Of a stretch of DNA of 64,000 nucleotides, positions 1 to 8,721 are shown one piece after another (the stretch's first letter is position 1; each line of letters begins with the position of its first letter). This stretch comes from Flavobacteriaceae bacterium GF1 (GTDB taxonomy: Bacteria; Bacteroidota; Bacteroidia; Flavobacteriales; Flavobacteriaceae): the NCBI GenBank assembly GCA_009797885.1, contig WNKP01000005.1:186001-250000 (forward strand), read 5' to 3'. A program made the translations under genes and the position numbers. The notes beneath the pieces were generated by a model. That model did no database searches and was not told the origin of the DNA. It saw nothing but the letters and a program-made list of their open reading frames with translations.

Positions 1-783
1 GAAATCGTAAACCCACTTAGTGCGGATTTGGCATCATTACGAACTTCAATGTTGCCCAGTGGCCTACAAAGTTTGGTCTACAACCAAAATCGGAAATCCT
101 CCAACTTACGGTTTTTTGAATTTGGAAAGGTATACCATAAACGGGATGGGGGTTTTGAGGAAAAGACCCGTTTGGCCCTTTATACCATGGGAAATACCGA
201 TGAGGACCATTGGAACGTTTCGGAAAAAGCCTCGGATTTCTTCTATTTAAAAGGTATCGTCCATACCGTTTTGGTAAGATTGGGGTTGGAAGGGACTAAG
301 GAAGAACCGAGCAACAATATCATTTTCTCAGAAGGGATTTCTTTGAAAAAGGGTAAAAAACAGTTGTTGGAATTGGGGTTGATAAAACAGTCCATTACCA
401 ATGCACAGGGCCTAAAAGAAAGTGTCTTTTTTGTGGACATCGACTGGGATGCCCTACTTGGGTTTGCCACCCAGGTGGAAGTGTCCTATCAGGAAATCCC
501 AAAATATCCGGCAGTGAAGCGGGATTTTGCCCTGTTACTCGATGAAAAGGTCCGTTTTAATGAAATTTACGAATTGGCCTATCAAACGGAACGCAATCTT
601 CTCAAGGAAGTATCACTATTTGATGTGTATAAAGGAAAAAGCCTCCCTGAGGGCAAGAAGTCCTATGCCGTAAGTTTTACACTTCAGGACAGTTCCAAAA
701 CACTGACCGATAAGCAGATTGATAAAATTATGTCCAAATTGGAACATAGTTACGTACAAAAACTAGGGGCCAGTTTAAGGTAA
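1..783 (+). CDS. pheT: phenylalanyl-tRNA synthetase beta subunit, C-terminal part (5' end outside window)
   Basis: The reading frame is open from base 1, so the true start lies upstream; an internal TTG at 28 is not the start. The first visible residues (EIVNPLSADLASLRTSMLPS) are the conserved class II synthetase-like core of PheT, which with PheS charges tRNA-Phe in the cytoplasm. The last ~95 residues, from YPAVKRDFALLLDEKVRF to LGASLR, form the FDX-ACB anticodon-binding domain that closes PheT proteins. The gene ends 8 bp before the convergent fasciclin gene. Identification is firm; only about the last 260 residues are present. Confidence 0.95.
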   Translation, partial: EIVNPLSADLASLRTSMLPSGLQSLVYNQNRKSSNLRFFEFGKVYHKRDGGFEEKTRLALYTMGNTDEDHWNVSEKASDFFYLKGIVHTVLVRLGLEGTKEEPSNNIIFSEGISLKKGKKQLLELGLIKQSITNAQGLKESVFFVDIDWDALLGFATQVEVSYQEIPKYPAVKRDFALLLDEKVRFNEIYELAYQTERNLLKEVSLFDVYKGKSLPEGKKSYAVSFTLQDSSKTLTDKQIDKIMSKLEHSYVQKLGASLR

Positions 784-790
784 GGGAAAG

Positions 791-1354
791 CTACAGATCG
801 GTAGGTAGTATGACACTATCTATTTGGTGGACAACCCCATTGCTATAGTCCACATCTGCATTGGTAATTCTGGCCTGATTTCCCAAGCCATCCGTTAAAA
901 CAATATCCGTACCGTGCATGGTTGCGATAATCTTATTTCCCTGAACCGTGGTGAAGGAGGCACTTCCCTCTCCCCTGCACATCGCCCTTAGGATTTTTGA
1001 GGCGGTAAGATTTCCTGCGACCATATGGTAGGTCAATAAGGTTTTTAGTTTTTTCTTGTTTTCTTCCTTGAATAAATCCGCCAACTCCTCTTGGGTAAAT
1101 TTTGAAAAAGCATTATCGGTAGGCGCAAACACCGTAAATGGTCCGCTCATATCCAAAACCTCTTCCATATCAACCGCCTTTACAACGGCAAAAAGCAAAT
1201 TGTGCGAATCTGAATTCAACGAAGTTTGAATACTATTTTTCCCGGCATCCAGATATACGGTAGAGGGTAAGCTGGAAAGGGATTGCGCCTGGGAGTATAA
1301 GGCGTGGCAGCACAGGCAACACAGCAGGTAGCATAGGATTTGGGGAACTTTCAT
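791..1354 (-). CDS. secreted fasciclin (FAS1) domain protein
   Basis: A 187-residue protein. Residues 1-23 are a cysteine-rich signal peptide with a likely signal peptidase I cut at SQA|Q (23/24). One FAS1 domain fills residues ~45-185: the H1 motif FTVFAPTDNAF (73-83), the YH motif (109-110) and the closing VVHQIDSVILP. FAS1 domains act in adhesion or extracellular protein interactions; the partner is unknown here. No T9SS C-terminal sorting domain or lipobox is seen, so periplasmic or secreted location is inferred. Convergent with pheT; probably monocistronic. Confidence 0.85.
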   Translation of the reverse strand: MKVPQILCYLLCCLCCHALYSQAQSLSSLPSTVYLDAGKNSIQTSLNSDSHNLLFAVVKAVDMEEVLDMSGPFTVFAPTDNAFSKFTQEELADLFKEENKKKLKTLLTYHMVAGNLTASKILRAMCRGEGSASFTTVQGNKIIATMHGTDIVLTDGLGNQARITNADVDYSNGVVHQIDSVILPTDL

Positions 1355-1549
1355 AATAAGGGCACTTAGGATCTCGTTAATTCAAGAAATATAGTCTTTT
1401 CAGCCCTTCATCGATGAAACGCTCAAAAACATCGTTAAGATAGCGTTTTACAGAAAACATTCCGCAAACCTGACTGACCACTCATAGAAATTAACTAAAT
1501 ATTAACATAAAGTCCAGTGACATCCAATGTTAAAAAAAAGGGTTTTGAT

Positions 1550-1557
1550 TAATTTTG
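1550..1557 (+). promoter_or_regulatory. -7 promoter element (TAATTTTG) for the 1585 gene
   Basis: Exact match to the Bacteroidota -7 consensus TAnnTTTG, 27 bp before the ATG at 1585. No clear TTG lies at the expected -33 distance, so support is the -7 match and its position only. Confidence 0.4.
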
Positions 1558-1584
1558 AGGTAATTGCTAGAAAAGAAGAAGAAA

Positions 1585-2304
1585 ATGCTATTCCACAAAA
1601 CCAACATTGAGGAAAAACTTTCCATTCTCAAGGAGAAAACGATTTCGGAAAAAGAAGTCCTTAACCAAGTGTATGAAATTCTAAAAAGGGAGTCCCAGAA
1701 GGAGGAGCACATCACAAAACGATTGAAGGATTCTAAAAACTCCACTACCAATACATTCACTTTTGATGAACTGGAGTCCCATAGGATTTTTCACATCAGT
1801 CAGATACAAAAAATTTGTATCGACTACAGGCTACGATTTTTGGACAGTAGGTACTTTAAGGGTAAAATTCCACAAGCAGCTATTTCAGAGGTCAAACGTT
1901 TGGAAAAAATACATCGCACGGAAATCAAGGGTTTCAAGATTATGGCTCCCTCCAAACTATTTAAATTGGAGGATAAGGACGATCCCTTATTGTTTGCCCC
2001 CATTGGTAATGAATACTATTACCTCATCCATAAATGGGGGAATGATCTACATCCGCTGCGCAAGTTATTGGTTTGGCCCTTCAAAAGCATTGTCAATTTG
2101 GCATTGACCACTTTGGTCATAAGCTACTTTGCAACGCTTTTGGTCCCCAACGGACTTTTTAGTAAGAGCAATACTTCTGCCGAGTTTTGGATGATTTTCT
2201 TTTTCATGTTCAAATCCATTGGTGCCGTAGTCATCTTTTATGGATTTGCCCTGGGGAAAAATTTCAATCCGGCAATTTGGAACAGTAAGTACTTTAATGC
2301 CTAA
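1585..2304 (+). CDS. membrane protein of unknown function, two C-terminal TM helices
   Basis: I do not recognise the family. The ATG at 1585 (MLFHKTNIEE) is preferred over an in-frame TTG at 1564, giving 239 residues. The N-terminal ~55 residues are charged and probably helical (EEKLSILKEKTISEKEVLNQ). A middle soluble part follows (~60-160, with RLRFLDSRYFKG). Two hydrophobic helices lie near 165-187 (IVNLALTTLVISYFATLLV) and 200-222 (FWMIFFFMFKSIGAVVIFYG). The layout suggests an inner-membrane protein with a cytoplasmic N-terminal region. It stands alone and converges with the ABC-F gene. Confidence 0.7.
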   Translation: MLFHKTNIEEKLSILKEKTISEKEVLNQVYEILKRESQKEEHITKRLKDSKNSTTNTFTFDELESHRIFHISQIQKICIDYRLRFLDSRYFKGKIPQAAISEVKRLEKIHRTEIKGFKIMAPSKLFKLEDKDDPLLFAPIGNEYYYLIHKWGNDLHPLRKLLVWPFKSIVNLALTTLVISYFATLLVPNGLFSKSNTSAEFWMIFFFMFKSIGAVVIFYGFALGKNFNPAIWNSKYFNA

Positions 2305-2322
2305 TAACCTCCGGGTCTTACA

Positions 2323-3954
<1,632 letters not shown>

Positions 3955-3972
3955 CTACTTTTAAATTTTGTG

Positions 3973-3980
3973 CAAAAGTA
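3973..3980 (-). promoter_or_regulatory. -7 promoter element (TACTTTTG) for the ABC-F gene
   Basis: Reads TACTTTTG on the minus strand, 21 bp before the ATG at 3951, implying a leader of roughly 16 nt. A TTTG further upstream is about 25 bp away, longer than the usual 17-23 bp, so the -33 element is uncertain. Confidence 0.45.
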
Positions 3981-4090
3981 GCTAAAATTAAGACCTTGAC
4001 ATAACCAAAGGAAAATGTATTTTCACCCATTAAAACCCCAGTTTAACAACATTTAACTGCTCATTAACAGCCCTCTTTTTTCCCTATGGT

Positions 4091-4098
4091 TAAGTTTG
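4091..4098 (+). promoter_or_regulatory. -7 promoter element (TAAGTTTG) for the 4117 gene
   Basis: Exact TAnnTTTG match ending 18 bp before the ATG at 4117. No convincing -33 TTG. The element overlaps an in-frame TTG at 4096, which argues that translation begins at 4117 and not at 4096. Confidence 0.4.
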
Positions 4099-4116
4099 TC
4101 TTTACCAAAAAGGTAT

Positions 4117-5511
4117 ATGAAGCGACTTTTACTTATTCTTACCCTTATTGTCCAGTTTTCATGTTCGGAGAACACCACTTCTTCCGACACGGTCTTTTTT
4201 GCGGGGGAAATAGTGAATCCTACCAGCGATTATGTTGTGCTGTACAAGAACGAAACCGTTGTTGATTCGGCAAAATTGGACGACAACAATAGATTTTCCT
4301 TCACGCTCAGCACCATAGATGAAGGCCTGCACCATTTTGATCATGCCCCGCAATACCAATATGTATTTCTTGAAAAAGGGGATAGCCTTTTAATACGATT
4401 AAATGCGTCTCCCGCTTATTTTGATGAATCCCTCGTCTTCTCTGGAGACAATGAGGAAGTAAATAATTTTATGATTGAGATGTTCCTTACCTACGAAGAC
4501 GAGGAGCACTTGGTCTATTCCTTCTTTAAACTTCCCCCGGAAAAATTCAGCCAGAAAATAGATTCCCTAAGGAGTCAAAAACTGGAGGAACTGGAGTTGT
4601 TGCTGAATAATGAGGAAATCTCCGATAATGCCTATGCCATAGCAAAAGCCTCAGTAGATTACAATAGTTATCTCTATAAGGAGAAGTACCCCTTTTATCA
4701 CAAAAAGAAAACAGGTGAGGATACGATCCATGAACTGGACAGTAACTTTTATGACTATCGTTCCACCTTAAATCTAAATGATAAGGATTTAAGCTACTTC
4801 AGACCCTATTACGATTTCGTGAAGCACCATTTTGGCAATCTTTCCTATATGGCGTGTTCCCAAGATTGTGGAATGGAAGATTTCACTTCGGCTAAAAGTC
4901 AGCTCCACCTCAATAAGCACAAGATGGGCATGATAGATAGTTTGGTGAGGGAAGAAAGCTTACGGGACAATCTTTTTCGCAATGTAGCCATGGACTACCT
5001 TCTTAAGGTACATATGGCCAACGACGAATGTGACAAATTTATCAAGGACTTTGAACGCTTATCCAGCAACGCGGCCCATATTGAGGAAATAAAGCATTTG
5101 TACAAGGGCATACAAGGGTTACAACCCAACAGTGAACTTCCACATTTAACCTTGGAGGATACCGAGGGCAACATGACCACCCTAAAGGAAATATCAAGAC
5201 ATCACAAGCATACGGTATTCTATTTTTGGACGGCCGATCAAAAAAGGCATTTCAGAAATGTCATCAAGCATGTGGCCAAACTCAAGAAACTATATCCAAA
5301 ACACAAATTTGTGGGAATCAATCTACGGACGGGAAAAGCCAATTGGCTCGCTACGCTCGAGGACGGCAATTTTGATTTGGATGAGCACTACTGGGGTGGA
5401 GATTTTAAAATGGTCCAAAATACCCTTATCGTGGATCATTTGAATAAGTGCATCATTACCCAGGACACTTTGATTTTAGATGCCTTCGGTCATCTATATG
5501 CTTCATTTTAA
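4117..5511 (+). CDS. lipoprotein with thioredoxin-like (TlpA-type) domain lacking CxxC
   Basis: 464 residues from the ATG at 4117 (MKRLLLILTLIVQFSC, lipid-attachment Cys16). The architecture resembles Bacteroidota TlpA-like proteins: an N-terminal beta domain of the DUF4369 kind (~20-110), a helical middle, and a C-terminal thioredoxin fold (~350-464) starting LTLEDTEGNMTTLKEIS. Where redox members carry WCPPC, this protein has FYFWTADQKRHF, with no cysteine, so it cannot do thiol exchange by the normal chemistry. It may be a structural or binding relative. Location: periplasm or outer membrane, lipid-anchored. It converges with the transaldolase gene. Confidence 0.75.
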   Translation: MKRLLLILTLIVQFSCSENTTSSDTVFFAGEIVNPTSDYVVLYKNETVVDSAKLDDNNRFSFTLSTIDEGLHHFDHAPQYQYVFLEKGDSLLIRLNASPAYFDESLVFSGDNEEVNNFMIEMFLTYEDEEHLVYSFFKLPPEKFSQKIDSLRSQKLEELELLLNNEEISDNAYAIAKASVDYNSYLYKEKYPFYHKKKTGEDTIHELDSNFYDYRSTLNLNDKDLSYFRPYYDFVKHHFGNLSYMACSQDCGMEDFTSAKSQLHLNKHKMGMIDSLVREESLRDNLFRNVAMDYLLKVHMANDECDKFIKDFERLSSNAAHIEEIKHLYKGIQGLQPNSELPHLTLEDTEGNMTTLKEISRHHKHTVFYFWTADQKRHFRNVIKHVAKLKKLYPKHKFVGINLRTGKANWLATLEDGNFDLDEHYWGGDFKMVQNTLIVDHLNKCIITQDTLILDAFGHLYASF

Positions 5512-5516
5512 TCCAT

Positions 5517-5542
5517 AAAAAAACCTGGGTGTTGGCCCAGGT
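5517..5542 (-). terminator. intrinsic terminator after the transaldolase gene
   Basis: Read on the minus strand: perfect 7-bp stem ACCTGGG/CCCAGGT (5523-5529 with 5536-5542), 6-nt loop, then a run of seven T. It lies 21 bp beyond the stop of the minus-strand gene at 5564 and just past the stop of the plus-strand gene at 5511. Confidence 0.8.
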
Positions 5543-5563
5543 CCTTGGTAAGTACAAGTTGTT

Positions 5564-6220
5564 TTAGGAATTGCCCTTTCTGTAATCCGCAAGGAATTTT
5601 TCCAAACCAATATCCGTAAGTGGATGTTTCAACAAGCCCTCAATGGCACTTAACGGCCCGGTCATAACATCGGCCCCAAGTTTGGCACAATCGATCACGT
5701 GCATGGTGTGACGTACCGAAGCTGCCAAAATCTGGGTATCAAACCCATAATTATCATATATCAGTCTTATTTCCGCAATTAGGTTCAATCCGTCCGTGGA
5801 AACATCATCCAATCGCCCAATAAAGGGAGACACATAGGTAGCTCCCGCCTTTGCCGCCAATAAGGCTTGTCCCGGTGAAAATACCAGGGTGCAATTGGTC
5901 TTTATCCCTTTGTCGGAAAAATATTTTAGGGCTTTGACCCCATCTTTGATCATGGGAACTTTCACCACGATTTGTTCATGCAACTCCGCCAACGCCTCAC
6001 CTTCCTTGATGATTCCTTCAAAATCGGTGGCCACAACTTCCGCAGAGACATCGCCGTCCACAATTTCACAAATGTCAACATAGTGCTTTAAAATCGTATC
6101 GTGACCGGTTATTCCTTCCTTGGCCATTAGTGAAGGATTAGTGGTAACACCATCCAGAACACCCAATTGTTGGGCTTCCCGAATGTGGTCCAAATTGGCA
6201 GTATCAATAAAAAACTTCAT
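5564..6220 (-). CDS. tal: transaldolase (TalC/FSA-type short form)
   Basis: 218 residues, the usual length of the short transaldolase / fructose-6-phosphate aldolase subfamily. Visible motifs are [14 protein letters not shown] at the start, [13 protein letters not shown] (24-36) and the Schiff-base lysine K87 in VVKVPM. The enzyme moves a dihydroxyacetone unit between sugar phosphates in the non-oxidative pentose phosphate pathway, in the cytoplasm. Sequence alone does not separate transaldolase from fructose-6-phosphate aldolase activity; with no other transaldolase in view, transaldolase is the safer call. It is followed by its own terminator, and the SDR gene lies 26 bp upstream on the same strand, so co-transcription is likely. 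Confidence 0.92.
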   Translation of the reverse strand: MKFFIDTANLDHIREAQQLGVLDGVTTNPSLMAKEGITGHDTILKHYVDICEIVDGDVSAEVVATDFEGIIKEGEALAELHEQIVVKVPMIKDGVKALKYFSDKGIKTNCTLVFSPGQALLAAKAGATYVSPFIGRLDDVSTDGLNLIAEIRLIYDNYGFDTQILAASVRHTMHVIDCAKLGADVMTGPLSAIEGLLKHPLTDIGLEKFLADYRKGNS

Positions 6221-6246
6221 AAATACATCTTAGATTAACAATAGTT

Positions 6247-7053
6247 CTACAACTTATAATGGTTTAAAAGTAACTTTTCAAATACTTTATCGGGTAAAAT
6301 TTTCTTTAAAAAAATCGAAAATCGCTGCATAAAGGTCCCTACCAGGTAATGGCCCTTTGGATTTTTGGCAATGATAATGGTGTACACCTTTTTGGCCACC
6401 AAAATGGGGTCCCCTGCCGCCTGCACATCGTCATTTATGGTTTCCAACGTTCTGGCATAATGCGTATAGGGAGAATCCTGTAATACGGGCGCATGGTATC
6501 TTCCTGCCGCTATGTTGGTGGCAAAATCCCCGGGTGCCAGGTTTACGATTTGGATTCCAAAGGTGCGGGTTTCCATACGCAACGCTTCGGTAACCAACTC
6601 CAGGCTTCCCTTTGTTGCAGAATAAATACCGCGAAAGGGCAAACCCATATAACCGGCAATGGAAGTAATATTGATGATCAATCCCTTCCCCTGCTTGCGC
6701 ATATGGGGAAGTACGGACTGCATCATCCGTAACGGTCCATAAAGATTACTGTCAAATGTATTTTGGACTTCCTCCAGGGGTGTTTCCTCAATAGGACCTG
6801 TAATACCAACACCGGCATTATTGATCAGCACATCTATCCTGCCTTCCCTGGACATAATGGTAGCAATGGCCCTATCAATGGTTTCATGGTCCTTTACATC
6901 CAACTGCAAAAGGGTAAAGTGTGCAAAATCCGGATACTTTTCCAAGTTTCGTGTGGTACCGTATACCTTCATCCCCTTTGAGGATAAAAATATCCCGGTG
7001 GTTTTCCCAATCCCGGAAGAGCCCCCGGTTATGAGTACAACTTTACTATCCAT
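6247..7053 (-). CDS. short-chain dehydrogenase/reductase (SDR)
   Basis: 268 residues with the full classical SDR pattern: dinucleotide-binding TGGSSGIG (9-16), NNAG (78-81), catalytic Ser131 in NITSIAG, and YSATK with Tyr144 and Lys148. TRN after the second strand (34-36) hints at NADPH preference. The extended C-terminus (KKILPDKVFEKLLLNHYKL) is rich in hydrophobic and basic residues and may touch the membrane. The substrate is not identifiable. It lies 26 bp upstream of transaldolase, and its start is ~45 bp from the 3' end of the SRP RNA gene on the same strand. Confidence 0.9.
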   Translation of the reverse strand: MDSKVVLITGGSSGIGKTTGIFLSSKGMKVYGTTRNLEKYPDFAHFTLLQLDVKDHETIDRAIATIMSREGRIDVLINNAGVGITGPIEETPLEEVQNTFDSNLYGPLRMMQSVLPHMRKQGKGLIINITSIAGYMGLPFRGIYSATKGSLELVTEALRMETRTFGIQIVNLAPGDFATNIAAGRYHAPVLQDSPYTHYARTLETINDDVQAAGDPILVAKKVYTIIIAKNPKGHYLVGTFMQRFSIFLKKILPDKVFEKLLLNHYKL

Positions 7054-7095
7054 TGGTTCAAATGAGGTAAAACCTTGATATCAACGCATAAAAAA

Positions 7096-7191
7096 TGGCA
7101 AGCTACCTACATCGCACCGCTACAACCACATACCCTTGCTGCGTTCCCGCCCTGGGGGATTTTGTAGGAGCTGGTCGTGTAGGACTTGCCA
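7096..7191 (-). ncRNA. ffs: small signal recognition particle RNA (4.5S-type)
   Basis: The minus strand gives a ~96-nt hairpin RNA. The 5' end TGGCAAG pairs with the 3' end CTTGCCA. The apical part holds the SRP domain IV signature: CCCAGGGCGGGAACGCAGCA, with the GGAA-type tetraloop and the asymmetric A/C-rich internal loop bound by Ffh, and AGGGTA after it. The 3' side, GATGTAGGTAGCTTGCC, mirrors the end of E. coli 4.5S RNA. It targets ribosomes making membrane proteins via Ffh/FtsY. The 5' end falls 4 nt after a perfect -7 element. Ends are good to a few bases. Confidence 0.9.
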
Positions 7192-7195
7192 TTGG

Positions 7196-7225
7196 CAAAT
7201 ATACGACCTTTTAAATTTGTCCCAA
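7196..7225 (-). promoter_or_regulatory. promoter of ffs (TTG - 19 bp - TATATTTG)
   Basis: On the minus strand, TTG (7225-7223) is separated by exactly 19 bp from TATATTTG (7203-7196), both matching the Bacteroidota sigma-A promoter. The G of the -7 box is 4 bp from the predicted RNA 5' end at 7191. This calibrates the distance between -7 box and transcription start in this genome. Confidence 0.8.
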
Positions 7226-7274
7226 TCCAAAGACCTATGTAATTTGGCTGTAATTAATCACAATCTGCTCATAT

Positions 7275-8321
7275 ATGCGAATTCCTATTGTGCTCTTTTT
7301 GCTGACCACTTTCCTGGTAGATTCCTGTGGTCACTCGGAAAAACCCGCCAACCTCTTTGAAATTCAACTAGAGGGGCGAAAAAAACAGTTCCAAAACGGA
7401 CAAAAAGTGGGAATTGCCATTAAGAACAAAAAGGAAAAGGACATCAAAAAGGTGACCTACTTTCTTGACAACAAGGAGCTGGATGTGGAAAATGGAAAAA
7501 TCAGCTTGGATGTCGCCACTTTGGGAAGCAAACGCTTAAAGGCCAAAGTTGATTATGAAGAGCGCTCCGTTGAAGTGGAAAAAAAAGTACGCATTTTGGC
7601 CAAAAACCCTCCCGAGGTGTATACGTACAGGATTTTGAATACCTATCCCCATGATAAAAAAGCATTTACCCAAGGGCTTGAATTTCATGGAGATACCCTT
7701 TTTGAAAGTACGGGAAACCCCAGTAATGCCTCAAAATCCGTACTTCGAAAATTCAATTTCGAAACCGGGGAGATCTATACCGAAATCGAGTTGGCCAAAT
7801 CGGATTTTGGAGAGGGACTGACATTGATCAATGGCAAGGTCATCCAGTTGACATGGCGCAGTGGAATAGGTTACGTCTATAACCAATCCAATTTGGAGAA
7901 AACGGCAAGCTTCAGCTATGGGAAAAGTAAGGAAGGATGGGGACTGTGCAATGATGGGGAAATCATTTACAAGAGTGATGGCACCGAAAAAATTTGGAAA
8001 CTGGACCCCGAGACCTTAACGGAGCAAAGCTATATTGAAACGGTTACCAACAAATCCATATTCAACAAGGCCAATGAACTGGAATATGCCAATGGAAAAA
8101 TCTATGCCAATGTCTGGCAAAAGGAAAGTATGATGATCATTGATCCGAAGACGGGTGCCATTGAAGGGGTCATCAACTTTGGCGGATTAAAGGACAAGGT
8201 AGAACAACATTCCAGTGTGGATGTTTTAAATGGCGTTGCCTATCATCATGGACGAAACACGTTTTTTGTAACCGGAAAAAACTGGGACAAACTTTTTGAG
8301 GTAGAAATTCTAAAAAAGTAA
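7275..8321 (+). CDS. glutaminyl-peptide cyclotransferase (plant-type), lipoprotein
   Basis: 348 residues. The lipoprotein signal ends at Cys18 (LVDSC). Residues ~25-110 form a small beta-rich domain; ~113-348 is the five-bladed propeller of the glutamine cyclotransferase family (YTYRILNTYPHDKKAFTQGLEF, LFESTGNPSNASKS, KSDFGEGLTLINGKVIQLTW, KANELEYANGKIYANVW, GVAYHHGRNTFFVTGKNW). The enzyme converts N-terminal Gln to pyroglutamate on exported proteins, protecting them from aminopeptidases. In Bacteroidota many signal-peptidase I substrates expose Gln after cleavage, which gives it a clear set of clients. The following thioesterase starts 1 bp after its stop. Confidence 0.92.
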   Translation: MRIPIVLFLLTTFLVDSCGHSEKPANLFEIQLEGRKKQFQNGQKVGIAIKNKKEKDIKKVTYFLDNKELDVENGKISLDVATLGSKRLKAKVDYEERSVEVEKKVRILAKNPPEVYTYRILNTYPHDKKAFTQGLEFHGDTLFESTGNPSNASKSVLRKFNFETGEIYTEIELAKSDFGEGLTLINGKVIQLTWRSGIGYVYNQSNLEKTASFSYGKSKEGWGLCNDGEIIYKSDGTEKIWKLDPETLTEQSYIETVTNKSIFNKANELEYANGKIYANVWQKESMMIIDPKTGAIEGVINFGGLKDKVEQHSSVDVLNGVAYHHGRNTFFVTGKNWDKLFEVEILKK

Positions 8322-8322
8322 T

Positions 8323-8721
8323 ATGTCCACCTACATTAAAACCGTAAGGGTGCAAACCCATGATTTGGATTCCCTGAAGCACGTAAACAATGTGCGCTAC
8401 GTGGAATGGATACAGGATATCTCCAAGGAACATTGGGAAAGCCAGGTCAAGCAAAGCGTTCAGGGAGAATTGATATGGGTGGTCCGAAACCACAACATTA
8501 CCTATCACGGAAGTGCCGTTCTCAACGACCTTATTGAAATCAGCACCAAAGTTGAAGCATGGAGGGGCCCTATTTCAGTTCGTAAAGTGGAAATGAGGGA
8601 CAATAAAACCAAAAAATTATTGGTTATGGCTATTACGGAATGGTGTGCATTGCATCCCAAAACCCTAAAACCTGTACGTGTCCCAGAAGGAGTACAACAG
8701 CTTTTCACGAACAACGGATGA
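8323..8721 (+). CDS. acyl-CoA thioesterase, hotdog fold (4HBT family)
   Basis: 132 residues, the normal size for a single hotdog domain. The segment TVRVQTHDLDSLKHVNNVRYVEWIQD (8-33) is the family's signature, with Asp and His-x-N-N positions (DSLKHVNN) that build the active site. The protein probably hydrolyses acyl-CoA or acyl-ACP thioesters in the cytoplasm; chain length is unknown. It is translationally packed: it begins 1 bp after the glutaminyl cyclase stop and overlaps the next gene by ATGA (8718-8721). A functional link to those neighbours is not obvious. Confidence 0.85.
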   Translation: MSTYIKTVRVQTHDLDSLKHVNNVRYVEWIQDISKEHWESQVKQSVQGELIWVVRNHNITYHGSAVLNDLIEISTKVEAWRGPISVRKVEMRDNKTKKLLVMAITEWCALHPKTLKPVRVPEGVQQLFTNNG

